Positions 32,324 through 42,269 of a stretch of 64,000 bases of DNA are shown one piece after another. Made by a program: the position numbers and the translations under genes. This stretch comes from Phytophthora sp. 'mugwort' (lineage: Eukaryota; Oomycota; Peronosporomycetes; Peronosporales; Peronosporaceae). The first letter of the stretch is position 1. Each line of letters opens with the position of its first letter. The stretch is from assembly GCA_033558025.1 (NCBI GenBank), contig JAUCEF010000001.1, positions 1,860,001 through 1,924,000 of the forward strand. The letters are read 5' to 3'. The notes under the pieces are model-generated. The model searched no databases. It was not told where the DNA came from and saw only the letters and a list, made by a program, of their open reading frames with translations.

Positions 32324-33828
32324 CTACTGAGTGAAATATGCGTCGGCCATGGCTGCTAACGCAGACCCCAGCTCTTCCGGCCCATCGGGACTCATTCCGG
32401 CGGACGTGAACTCGTACAGTGTGCGTTTGTCGCTCTTTGCCGTGTGTTGCGCCATGGCAGACAAGTACATGCCGGTTCGGCTGGACAGTGCCAGTTGAGA
32501 AATACCGTCGACAGACGAATTTTGAACCGTTTGGAGACGGTAGGTTTCCGGCAGTACGAGAGACGACGCGTTGGACCAGCGAAGAGCCACGTCGCGGGGC
32601 GACACTGGAAATGAGTCGATAGCCGAACGTAACGACATGTTGGTAGTGAAGGCTCCGAGCAAGTGCAGGCGACGGTAGTACGTCTTATTGGGGCGGGTTT
32701 CATCCCAATCACGGGCAATGGTTGGTTGCTGAATAGTAGGAAGGAGCGAGTAGTTCTCGAATGGGTCTTTTATCGAGTGGTTGGTGCGGCCGACTTCATT
32801 CGTGACGCTCTCGCTGATGCGCTGCAATAGAATTGTTGGATCCGCCAAGTGCGGGAAGGAAGCAGCCAACTCGATGACCTTCATGCTGGGTCGGAGACCC
32901 TCTACAATTTCGTATGCTGATCGTCCTCGGTGTGCCGCCATGGCGATCTCCAACGCAGTAGCGACCACAGTGCTAATATCGGTGCAGCTCGACCGGTCCA
33001 AGCCAAGTTGTGAGAAGTGCGAGCTTGGCAGCGAACTCGGGGACATTGCGACAGGCAACAACAGCGTCGACACTTCAGACAGTAGCGCCATGGACGACGC
33101 CAAGTTGACTCGCTTCCTTGCCTCAATTTTCGTGCGATCACGGGCACTCAGCGCAACACGAAACACCGCATCTTCGTCGTCGATAGTCATGGGGTAACTC
33201 CAATCGTTGCCTACGACCATGGTCACGGCCCCAGGACACTCCTCCGTGACATATGTCAGTACCTCATGTGCCAGACCTCCCCACGAGGAGTCCATATCCA
33301 CTAAACCCTGCACCAATCTCAGCTGGTCACACGACTCCAGCACCGTCCGCACCCGATCCTCAGCATTTTCCAACGTCGTGTTGCTAATATTTCCACCATT
33401 TGCAATTGTGTGGCCATCATAGAAATTGTGCAACGGCATGTGTGGACGGAATTCATCTACCTCCACGAGGTTGTGCTCATGGAGTCTACCCCAGCTCCAC
33501 AGCCCGTTGTTACTGGACCCTGTCACCGATTCTGCCCCCGATTGATCGTAGACTTGCACGCCGCCACCCCTGCACAGTGAAAAATTATGTTTTAGTTTCG
33601 CAAACTCCAATAAATATATGTAACAATTTGGCAGTTATACCACGTCGTGGGGTCTCCCTGTTGCTGCTTGGGCGTGGCTCGGATCTGTCTCTTGACACGG
33701 CCTTTGGCCTCGAATGCCAGAATGTGCGGAATCTTGGCGACTCCATTGGCTTGCTGCAACGATAGCCACTGTGTGCCGATCGTCGTAGCGGCCGTGCCGA
33801 ATTGCAAGCGAAGTGTCTCCTCCTCCAT
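32324..33828 (-). CDS. Misato/DML1 family protein
   Basis: Two minus-strand exons (33828-33641 and 33569-32324) joined inside a Trp codon give 477 residues. The N-terminus LRLQFGTAATTIGTQW with PHILAFEAKG matches the Misato segment II fold. Tubulin-like blocks follow (LVQGLVDMDSSWGGLAHEVL, corresponding to the GGTGSG-type nucleotide loop region but degenerate; VNLASSMALLSEVSTLLLP; and LGAFTTNMSLRSAIDSFP). Misato/DML1 proteins are tubulin/FtsZ relatives linked to mitochondrial distribution and morphology and, in flies, to spindle assembly. It lies head-to-tail upstream of the myotubularin gene with 282 bases between. Confidence 0.85.
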
Positions 33829-34884
33829 TATTGGCTCGCGTGATGCAAATTAATTGATTGGTGATGTCTGGCACACAATTGTGCAAATCAGATGGCTACG
33901 TCAGCTGGCTGCATTTTTCTTAGAGTCAACGTTCACATTGCCATTACGCTCTTGGTGCCAGGGATAAGAACAATATTTCACTTTCCGCCGGAAAATAGGC
34001 GAGTGCCGAGGTTCTGATGTGGTAGCTGCAAGGTCTCGGACGAGCCAAGAGACAAATGTCCTGAGCTTTCGTTGCACTTTGCTCTGGGTGCGAGTCCGAA
34101 GCAATTATTGTATATGTAGTGCTCTAGCTGAAAAAAATGTGGTGGATGGAGTGTTCCAGTTTCTTATCAATACCTGCAGGAGGTGAAGCAATACGGCAAC
34201 GAGGCACGGATTGGTGGTGACTACTCGTTCCAAAAAAGTTAGCAATGACTCATTTCGCGAAATTCCGGTAGTCCAGCACTGTTCGGTCGAAAGGTTACAT
34301 GCGTGGGTGCAAACGACTATCCGCGCTGGCGCTTTCACTTAAATGAGCTCCATCTGCTGGCGAGAGGTCGTGAGTCCAGCGTTACGGACAGCACAAACGG
34401 AGATGCTGTGTGCGGAAGGCGATTTATTTCTTGAGGCACGGGTATTCGGTTCATGCGGTGCGACTACTTAGAATGTGAGCCCTCGGACAGCAGATCAGAA
34501 TTCTGACCTCCAAAGGTGATCTCATTCTCGAAGCATGACTACATCGGGCCAGATGCGATTCCACAACGAGGCGTCCCTCCTGCGCTGCTCAATCTTTGCG
34601 TTATCCTGGCGAGTTCCATGGCAGAGATCACCATCTATGAACGATCTGAAATGTGAACCCGGCGCTAACGAGACCAGCTCAAGTTGAGCCTCAACCTGCA
34701 GTGAGTCATTTGCAGCGAGTGTCATGTCGCGACTTGAGGACAGGCGACACTATGAAGGGACAGTCAACTTGAATTTCAAATGCTCCGACGTCGAAGATTT
34801 CCGCGCTTCATTCGTTCCACGATGCACTGGTCTTGCTTGGGACATCGACGCCTTCTCAAGCCAATTTCTCGCATCAACCAAATT
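33829..34884. other. Intergenic with possible degraded minus-strand coding traces
   Basis: Minus-strand frames at 34522-34725, 34105-34338 and 33901-34104 are short. A plausible intron (GTATTG ... TTTTTTTCAG, about 34119-34170) would join part of the second to another frame, but stops upstream prevent a complete model and no family is recognisable. Treated as unsupported. Confidence 0.3.
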
Positions 34885-34900
34885 CCTCATTCTCCAATTT
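34885..34900 (+). promoter_or_regulatory. Oomycete Inr+FPR core promoter
   Basis: CCTCATTCTCCAATTT matches the oomycete core promoter consensus GCTCATTYYNCAWTTT at 15 of 16 positions and lies 64 bases before the chosen ATG at 34964. It rules out the upstream in-frame ATG at 34724 as the start. Confidence 0.7.
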
Positions 34901-34963
34901 GCCTCCTTGACTCAACAACTTGAGTACCATCAGCAATCTTCCTTCCTCGTAGTCCAAGACACT

Positions 34964-37498
34964 ATGGTTCGCGTTCTGAAACCTTTCAGCGTGGTCGTCG
35001 CGGCCGCGCTTTCTCTTGGTCTTGCGGCCGCGAACACCCACGTATCGGTCCTCGGCGATGCCACCTACACGATCCCATCATCCCGTGGTCTTGTGTGCCT
35101 TGGTGCCGGTGATGTCCCGACTGGAACGGCCTGTCCATTGAAGGGTGAAGCTGCCAGCGACAACTGCTGTGAAGGAATTCCGTCGTACAAGGACGGCAAG
35201 TGCATCGCGCCGAAGGATGCGCAGTGCGTCATCGTCGCGGGCACTACGTGGGGCTGCGCCTACCCGGAAGGTGACGTGGAGACGTCTTACCAGGCCGTGG
35301 AGCCGAGTGCTTCGGGAGAAGTCGAGACGCCGTGCGAGAGCGTGCAGCAAAGCGCTTCCGGTGAGGTTGATACGTTCTACAAGGATACTTCCTCGACGTT
35401 CGGGTCTGGCTATGACGACGCCGAAGTGACCTATCCGGTCGATGAGAAGACGTACCCGAAGGAGGACGAGGTGATGTTCCCTTATGAAAGCAAAACTACT
35501 GCGTATCCTAACAAGTTGGCGGCATCAACGCCGTGCCCACCCGAGATTAAGGACGATCACGTAGACGAAATCACGCCATACCCGACTCTTCCTTACAACA
35601 CCGGAAAGGGTAGCTATCCGACTGAGAACACCCCGTGCCCGACTCTGCCCTACAAGTACAACAACCATGACAATGGAGACTACAAGCAGAATGGTGACAA
35701 GAACTGGAACGGCGGTGGCTATCACCACGGGGACGATAAGCATGACGGTGATTATCGCCAGGAAGATGACTATCACCAGGGAGGTGACTATCACCACGGA
35801 GATAATTATCACCAGGGAGATGACAATTACCCGGGAAATGACAAGAACCAGAACAGTGGTGGTTATTACGATAAACACGACGGTGACTACCACCAGGGAG
35901 GTGACTATCACCCGGGCGGTGACAAGAACCAGAACGGCGGGGACTATCACCATGGCGGTGAGCACCACTATGACAACGGTGACTCGAACGATTCGGTTGA
36001 CAGTCCATGCTCTTCGTCGAAGGACAACGACAGCAGCAAGGGTGGCTACCACTACGGTGATACGCAGGTCTATGAGGGCAGCCACGATCACGAAGGCTCG
36101 GACAATTACAGTCATCATGGTGGCAAGCAAGGCTATGAGCATAGCGACTCTAGCGAATCCGGAGACACCCCGTACTCATCGTCGAAGGGGTATGATAGCC
36201 ACGGCTATGAGGGCATTAGCTACCCTCACGGCGGCCAACCTAGCTACGAGGGCAGCCACAACGACCACACTGGCTCAGACACGCAGGGTTATGAGCACAA
36301 TGAATCCAGCGACTCCATGGACACGCCATGCTCGTCGTCGTCCAAGAATAATGAGGATAGCCACGAGTACGAGGGAAGCCAAAACGAAGAGTACCCCTAC
36401 GGTGGAAATCAGGGATACGGAGGCAGCGAGATCAGCGGTTCTGATGATGCTTCGTGGTCGTCAGATAAGTCTTGGGACGGCTACAAGGACCATGGTCACT
36501 CCCACCAAAGCGACAACAGCATGGACAAGAACCCATCGAAGCACCTCCGCGGCAGCAGCTACAGCGACTCGCACGATGAGGCTGGCAATTACGGGAAGAC
36601 GCCTGGATACGAGGGAAGCCACGGCAGTGACGAGTACGTGGTCGAGTACCCGTTAAAGCACGGCGAGGAGAGCAAGTATGGCAGCGAGGAAGCTGGCTAT
36701 CCTACTCAGGAACAGTACGAGAACAGCAACAGCAGCCCTGGGTTGGAGGTCGAGAGCAATGACAGCAGCGCCGGCTCGGAGGATTACCGAAACGACCACC
36801 AATCTGTTGAGGGTAGCCACGATATGTACGCGCAGGTTGGCAGCCTTGAGACGGAGGTTCCCTACACGGAAAATCCGGAACAGGATGGTTACGACCACAC
36901 TGATGCCCCCACCACCGAGAAGCCTGGCCAGCAGGGCGGCTATGAACACACCGAGGCTCCCACTAACGCCCCGGTATACACAACCGAGCCCTACATGGAG
37001 GGCGTCTACACCACTCAGCCTCCGACCAGCGCTCCGACTAGCGTACCGGCATATACAACGGAGCCCTACGTGGAGAACACTGAGCCTGTAACCAACGCTC
37101 CGACTAGCGCACCGGCATACACAACCGAGCCCTACATGGAGGGCAGCTACACCACTCCGACTAGCGCTCCGACAAACGCTCCAACATACACGACGACACC
37201 TGTAGTAGAGGGCGGCAACGACTCCACAGAGTACACCACGACCAGCGCACCGGTATACACAACGGAGCCCTACATGGAGGGCGTCTACACCACTCAGCCT
37301 CCGACCAGCGCTCCGACTAGCGTACCGGCATATACAACGGAGCCCTACGTGGAGAGCACTGAGCCTGTAACCAACGCTCCGACTAGTGCCCCAGCATACA
37401 CAATGGAGCCCTACGTGGAGGGCATTCAGCCTCTGGCCAGCGCTTCGAATAGAGCACCGGCATACATGCCCCAGCCCCAAATGGAGATCGCATTCTAA
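34964..37498 (+). CDS. Secreted acidic repeat / mucin-like protein
   Basis: The start is set at 34964 because it follows the core promoter and opens a signal peptide (residues 1-25, ALSLGLAAA end). 844 residues. A cysteine-rich module (~30-105, with CPLKGEAASDNCC and CIAPKDAQC) is followed by low-complexity blocks: acidic/Tyr-Pro (~110-230), a His-Gly-Tyr-Asp repeat (~235-330, units like GGDYHHG and NYHQGDD), a Ser-Gly-Glu-Tyr-His block (~330-630), and a Thr-Pro-rich array (~640-830; TTEPYMEG, TSAPTSVPAYTTEPYVE). No C-terminal hydrophobic tail, so it is secreted rather than GPI-anchored. The Thr-Pro part resembles cyst-germination acidic-repeat (CAR) and mucin-like proteins of Phytophthora cyst coats. 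A role in the cyst or hyphal extracellular matrix is inferred. Confidence 0.85.
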   Translation: MVRVLKPFSVVVAAALSLGLAAANTHVSVLGDATYTIPSSRGLVCLGAGDVPTGTACPLKGEAASDNCCEGIPSYKDGKCIAPKDAQCVIVAGTTWGCAYPEGDVETSYQAVEPSASGEVETPCESVQQSASGEVDTFYKDTSSTFGSGYDDAEVTYPVDEKTYPKEDEVMFPYESKTTAYPNKLAASTPCPPEIKDDHVDEITPYPTLPYNTGKGSYPTENTPCPTLPYKYNNHDNGDYKQNGDKNWNGGGYHHGDDKHDGDYRQEDDYHQGGDYHHGDNYHQGDDNYPGNDKNQNSGGYYDKHDGDYHQGGDYHPGGDKNQNGGDYHHGGEHHYDNGDSNDSVDSPCSSSKDNDSSKGGYHYGDTQVYEGSHDHEGSDNYSHHGGKQGYEHSDSSESGDTPYSSSKGYDSHGYEGISYPHGGQPSYEGSHNDHTGSDTQGYEHNESSDSMDTPCSSSSKNNEDSHEYEGSQNEEYPYGGNQGYGGSEISGSDDASWSSDKSWDGYKDHGHSHQSDNSMDKNPSKHLRGSSYSDSHDEAGNYGKTPGYEGSHGSDEYVVEYPLKHGEESKYGSEEAGYPTQEQYENSNSSPGLEVESNDSSAGSEDYRNDHQSVEGSHDMYAQVGSLETEVPYTENPEQDGYDHTDAPTTEKPGQQGGYEHTEAPTNAPVYTTEPYMEGVYTTQPPTSAPTSVPAYTTEPYVENTEPVTNAPTSAPAYTTEPYMEGSYTTPTSAPTNAPTYTTTPVVEGGNDSTEYTTTSAPVYTTEPYMEGVYTTQPPTSAPTSVPAYTTEPYVESTEPVTNAPTSAPAYTMEPYVEGIQPLASASNRAPAYMPQPQMEIAF
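36974..37401 (+). repeat. ~150-bp near-identical duplication in repeat gene
   Basis: The segment at 36974-37122 recurs at 37253-37401 with only a few differences and in the same frame, so it duplicates about 50 residues of the Thr-Pro array. Confidence 0.8.
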
Positions 37499-37743
37499 GC
37501 TGTTGATCCTCACGAGGCTGGTAGCGCTGATAGTGCCCACTTTTGCTAGGAGAATGACGTGGAATGTCTGTATTCCATGTCATTCACCTGTAGTGTCGCG
37601 GCGCTTGGTCGGACGAGCGTCGGTGTATGTAGCACAATAAAAATAATTGTTGTCCAGTGGAAAAAAAAACTTTTTTCAATGGCTTAGTTTATCTTTCCGT
37701 TATATTCCTTAAATTTGGCTTGTTACACTGTAACTTACAGTTA

Positions 37744-40350
37744 TTAGTATCCTGCGACGTATCGGTATCCTTTCCAGTCTCGTGGTGTTTCGAAGTTGTT
37801 CGACTTTAGCACCCCCATGAGGTATTTGCACGGTCCATCCAGTGGTCGAATTTGTTGTGCGTGGGTGAGGTAGTGGCGTGCCTTGGGCCAATCTCCGCTC
37901 AGATACGCTTCAACTGCGCTGCCAGTGGCTTCAAGGAAAGCTGGTTCAAGGCCTTCGCGGATTTCCAGATATTCGGGATCATTTTCAAAGTCTACAGGGG
38001 TTTGAAGTCCTGTGACAGGGTCAATTTTTGGTGTTCCAAACCCACTCTTCATGACAGTGACGTCGAACGTGTACACTGTGATAGGCGTGTCGACGCCTCG
38101 GATACTCATGCGGTCCATTTTGCGCAAGAAACGCCGTGCCCCCGGGGATACAAGAGCTGCCAACCAATGTGAAATATTGATGGGGGTCATGAACATTTTG
38201 GACCCCGCTTCAAGACGGTCAGCCATCTCGACATGCGGAGAAATATACGTGGCGTCAATCTTGAAGCGGGACCCGATCGCACCTTCGACAGCCCAGCCCA
38301 CATGCATACCGAATCCCATTTTAATTCGGAAATCGGGACCAAAGCGCTTCACCACTGCATCTTTCACGAGATATTCAGTGAGCGGACCGTCCGTGTTGGC
38401 GTTGTCTAGATCTATCAAACACTTGATAAAGGCCGTGAGCGCACTGTCGGCCATCTCTGTGGGGCTAATACGACGCAGTTGTGTGCCTGCACCAGCATTC
38501 GGGGGACACGTAATCGACTGATTCACTTGAACTCGGTCTTCTTCTGTGGGGGTATCTGTAAACCGCGAAAAGCTAGCGAGTTCACCATCACATATTTTCC
38601 ATGACAATAAGAAGGCGTCACCGACGTTCTTGTTGGCCATCCCATAATAATGGTGAGTCCCTGTGTGCATGATATCACCGAGTTTATTTACATACACCAT
38701 GACTTCTTCTTGTAGGCACTCGGTTGTATCTGTGAATTGTCGGATATCGCAAAAGCCATAAATGGCCGTGATTTTCTTCCCTGGTAGCATCGGATCGAGA
38801 TCTCCGGATCCCATGTTCTTGCCGATGATATCCGCACCAGCCGCACCAAAGCCTACTTGCATAAGACGCCCGACTTTCGACAAAGTGAGCTCCAAGAGCG
38901 CCGTCTCGAAGCCTTCTTCTTTGGCATTTTTGCGGATCTGAGCGTCATCTCCCGATGTCTGTACACTTGCCAGCGGGTTATCAGCGAGTTTCTTCACGAC
39001 ATCCATCATGCGTTCGATAGGATCAAGCACGAGAATGCGAGCTGTACGAATAAAAGACGTCGACGCCACAACCAGCACGATAATGATGAAAAACGTCTTG
39101 AGAATGTTGTAAGCTGCCGCAGACGAACTGGACGCAGCAATGTCAAAGATGGCGATACTCACACACGCACTTGAACTGTCGGCGGAATCGATGACGATGA
39201 ATTCCTTGTTGAAACAGCCATAGGTTTTCACAATGTTGAGCTCGACATCTCGATATTTATCAGTTACTTCAGCGTACGTGGCTAAAAGGTTAGCTGCCGA
39301 CCAGTCGTTGGACGGGTTCACGGTTAAATTGTGCTCGGAGCCGGGTGAGTCTTGGAACCGTAAAGCTGCGACGTCTGCCATGAGGACGTCAGTGCTGACG
39401 TTAGTCATTTGCAAGTAAATTAACATGCCTGCATCACGCACGTAACCAAAGAGAAGACGTTCAAATTCCGTGGACTCAGCTACACTGCCCTTTGTCATAC
39501 CAGATGAAATGAGCATGTGTATGATACGTAGTCCGTAGTCTTGATAGCGATATTCAACTTGAGTGTATCCCCCATCGAATACCGGCAGTAACATGATTAG
39601 GAAGAGCACCAGAATCACGACACGCTGCACGGTCACTTCACCCATCTTACTACCCACTTTGCTCTCCTGTAGCTCTTCAGTGGGCTCGTTGTTGGCGCTG
39701 TTTTTCCACTTGAGGATCTTGACGACACGAAAGAGTCGCACAGCCCGCACGACCCGCACGATTCGGCCAGCCTTACTGCCGGCCTTGGTAGCTTTACTAG
39801 CTTTAATCGCGGACGAGCTCGTGTTGGTGCCGATGATTTGGTTCCAAATCCACCCGATATCGGGCAGTACAGAGAAGGTGGCGATGAGGTCCAGTAGGAA
39901 ATAAAAGCTCAAAATATAGCTTGGCTTGGCGTAGCATGAGGCGATGAACTCGAACGAGAAGAGCACGAGACAAATGGTGGCGAGCGAAAAGAACCCGTCG
40001 TCTGCCGATAAGAAGAAGACGGAGAGTCGAATGTCGTCTCCGAACAGCGCGTACACTGTCACGATGAGCATCATCACGGTGAACCACTTGGAGTCCAGGA
40101 GCCCCAGCACTGCGCGCTTGCGGGCCTCACGCAGAGCTGTCTGGACTGGTGTCAACAGTTTCCGAGCTCCGAGGAACGGAAATCTGCGTACTTGAGCATT
40201 TAATCCGTTGGGTAGATTCGTCGTGGCCGTTTTCTTGCTAATTCCGACGTTGGTCGGGATTTTGGGCGTCAGCGTAGCAGCCTGATTCGGGTTTTTCAGT
40301 GTCACCTCTGGGGACACGCGGTGGTGACCGCTGCCGGCGCCACCGATCAT
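37744..40350 (-). CDS. Class III nucleotide cyclase with voltage-sensor-like N-terminus
   Basis: Intronless minus-strand ORF. The first ATG after the promoter-like element is at 40350 (868 residues); the frame is open further upstream but only with TTG. Residues ~65-230 form an ion-transport-like four-helix bundle ending in an S4-like helix (GRIVRVVRAVRLFRVVKILKWK region, basic residues every third position). A fifth span, an extracytoplasmic loop (~270-410), a further span (~425-445) and a HAMP-like linker follow. The cyclase domain (~525-760) has metal-binding Asp535 (GFCDIRQF) and Asp578 (VGDAFLLSW), and an adenine-type Asp in FKIDATY. The Asn that normally stabilises the transition state is Glu708, while the following Arg (ADRLE) is kept. 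Adenylate cyclase is the likeliest activity. Confidence 0.85.
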   Translation of the reverse strand: MIGGAGSGHHRVSPEVTLKNPNQAATLTPKIPTNVGISKKTATTNLPNGLNAQVRRFPFLGARKLLTPVQTALREARKRAVLGLLDSKWFTVMMLIVTVYALFGDDIRLSVFFLSADDGFFSLATICLVLFSFEFIASCYAKPSYILSFYFLLDLIATFSVLPDIGWIWNQIIGTNTSSSAIKASKATKAGSKAGRIVRVVRAVRLFRVVKILKWKNSANNEPTEELQESKVGSKMGEVTVQRVVILVLFLIMLLPVFDGGYTQVEYRYQDYGLRIIHMLISSGMTKGSVAESTEFERLLFGYVRDAGMLIYLQMTNVSTDVLMADVAALRFQDSPGSEHNLTVNPSNDWSAANLLATYAEVTDKYRDVELNIVKTYGCFNKEFIVIDSADSSSACVSIAIFDIAASSSSAAAYNILKTFFIIIVLVVASTSFIRTARILVLDPIERMMDVVKKLADNPLASVQTSGDDAQIRKNAKEEGFETALLELTLSKVGRLMQVGFGAAGADIIGKNMGSGDLDPMLPGKKITAIYGFCDIRQFTDTTECLQEEVMVYVNKLGDIMHTGTHHYYGMANKNVGDAFLLSWKICDGELASFSRFTDTPTEEDRVQVNQSITCPPNAGAGTQLRRISPTEMADSALTAFIKCLIDLDNANTDGPLTEYLVKDAVVKRFGPDFRIKMGFGMHVGWAVEGAIGSRFKIDATYISPHVEMADRLEAGSKMFMTPINISHWLAALVSPGARRFLRKMDRMSIRGVDTPITVYTFDVTVMKSGFGTPKIDPVTGLQTPVDFENDPEYLEIREGLEPAFLEATGSAVEAYLSGDWPKARHYLTHAQQIRPLDGPCKYLMGVLKSNNFETPRDWKGYRYVAGY

Positions 40351-40404
40351 GATGCCACTCGCTACAGCCTTGGGAAAGGAGTTTTGCGTCAAACCTGGCC
40401 GGTT

Positions 40405-40421
40405 CTGTTGAAGAATGAGCG
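40405..40421 (-). promoter_or_regulatory. Oomycete initiator of cyclase gene
   Basis: On the minus strand CGCTCATTCTTCAACAG matches the first twelve positions of the GCTCATTYYNCA core, about 65 bases before the ATG at 40350. Confidence 0.55.
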
Positions 40422-42221
40422 AACGTTGCTATGAGTGGAGGCGAATGCAGGTTAGTCGTTTCGCTTGCGCAACGGCTTGCCAGGATTAGCAAGACAAGAA
40501 ATAGGCAGAGAAAACACCAGGTTATCTCCGCCAACATGACATCTCACATTGGATTGCATTGAAAATTGGGAGCGTTGTGCTTGTTCACCGACTGGATGGA
40601 GCTGACGCGCATTGTAATTGTTCCGGCAGCCAATCTATTTTTTTTTACTTCCTTATTGACTTTATTGGGGGCGGCAAACAATTGATGCAATGTCATTTAC
40701 CTGAAGTTTCATTGTGCAAACTGGCGATACTGGTAGGAAAATATATTTTTTAAATTTTCTTCCCAGAAGATCATCTGGAGGCACATTTTCGACTACTGAA
40801 GTGAAGCCTACCAGGATGGAATTCACGGTCCGCCCCATTTCCATCTGCTTTAAAACGAGGTGGGACTAAGTCTTTACTTCAGTCAGTTTTGCGTGTCTCC
40901 CCCCCTTGAGCGCTGCATCGTTTAGTATGCTATCGGAATCCGTTCGGCTAGGGCGACGCAACTGGTTGCATCGCTTAAGGAATAATAAAGCAGCGCTGGA
41001 GTGGCAGTAATGTTTTACGGCGTGGATTGCTAACACGTGGCAGCGACAGTGTGCAGTACATGTAGCACAGCTAAATATGTATACGCAGTCGTCGGAATCA
41101 GCCACTATTAATCTCAGCCGCACTAGTGTCTCTTGTTAACGATCTTAGTGACCTACAACAACATCCTACGGTGCAAATGTATCGCTACGATGCCACAGCA
41201 GCGGTGCATACAGCGCTTGGACTGCGCACTAATCAACTATGACTCTGCCGTGAGTTCAATGAGCGCTACAGTAGTGACTACAGTCTGTAGCACAGCGCTC
41301 GTTTCTTCGCCACACAAAGCGGATGCAATACATGTAGTGCACAACGATGTCCGATCTGACTGCCAAGCAGCCAAAATGCAGCTCTCTGATAATGTTTTAC
41401 TGTACTGTACCTAATCCCCATGGCGACTGCACCCAAAGTGCACAACGCAAGTTGCCATTAAACCAAAGTGCTGGGAGAGAGGAAGAAGCGACCTTGTTGT
41501 CGGCTTTTCGAAGCCTCGCACACTAAGTCGAGCGTGACGCTCCTCCCTGTCCCCCAGCAATTTGAAGCTCGCTGCTGCAACCTGTGATGAGTTGGCATCG
41601 AGCAGCGAAACCCTATGACAAATGTCCCAACCAGCAGCAGATCCCGCGAAAGAAAACCAGCCAGTCGATTGACACCTTGGCGATGGTTGCCGACGCATCG
41701 GGCTCATAATCGCCGCCATCATTGCCATCATATCAAATTATCTATCGTTTTCAGGTTTTCGACGTCAAGGTGCAGGTCGCCACCATCACCATTGGTGTCC
41801 CCCCGCGATGATTTGCATGGAGGACCTATAAATCCTATCCCCTACCCCAACTTCGTTTTGCCGGTTTGTCTGAGACAAATGGCTCGCCCCTCTTTACCCT
41901 TTTTATATCGCCAAGGCGGCAAAGCAAAGAACGCTACATGTACGCCTCAAACATTTCACCACCACTACTACCGGTATACACTGTACACTTCTAACATTTC
42001 GTCCGCATTAGCACTAAATACACACATATCCTGCCTTCACACTCGGGTCCAGGCACAAAAGGCGACGAGACAAACCGCTGTCTGTACCCGGAACGCCATC
42101 ATCTGCGCGGTCGTTTACTGGCACCTGTAACACACCAATCGTCTTTCGACCCTCCCCTCTACGGCTAAACAGACAGCGCAGCACCCACGTTGCTCCACTC
42201 TGGGTTAAGCTACAGACCGCA
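40422..42221. other. Intergenic, no gene supported
   Basis: About 1.8 kb with scattered short repeats (ACATGTAG near 41058 and 41331, short palindromes at about 41270-41300). The frame 41615-42130 is Ser/Arg/His-rich without a domain. Confidence 0.4.
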
Positions 42222-42238
42222 GCCCACTCTGCAATTTG
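42222..42238 (+). promoter_or_regulatory. Oomycete Inr/FPR of PHD-JmjC gene
   Basis: GCCCACTCTGCAATTTG fits the YCA(+1)YTYYNCAWTTT-like core, with a perfect CAATTT flanking element, 32 bases before the ATG at 42270. Confidence 0.5.
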
Positions 42239-42269
42239 TCGTCTCTTGCGCAAGTCTTTCGGCGTCCAG

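Noticed and set aside
35525..36142. Minus-strand Val/Ile-rich ORF that looks like membrane spans
   Set aside because: It is the complement of GAC/TAC/CAC-rich codons of the His-Tyr-Asp repeats, so its hydrophobicity is an artefact.
35667..36656. Plus-strand 329-residue Thr/Arg/Met-rich ORF
   Set aside because: Frame-shifted shadow of the repeat protein; no start context or domain.
36653..37540. Minus-strand 295-residue ORF opposite the secreted repeat gene
   Set aside because: It is the antisense of a repetitive, codon-biased coding region; its repeated LHVGL-like units only mirror the Thr-Pro repeats.
40238..40537. Minus-strand ORF with signal-peptide-like start overlapping the cyclase
   Set aside because: Different frame over the cyclase N-terminus and promoter; the hydrophobic start falls upstream of the mapped initiator.
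41615..42130. Plus-strand ORF of 171 residues
   Set aside because: Composition like noncoding sequence, overlaps nothing conserved, and stops before the promoter of the PHD-JmjC gene.
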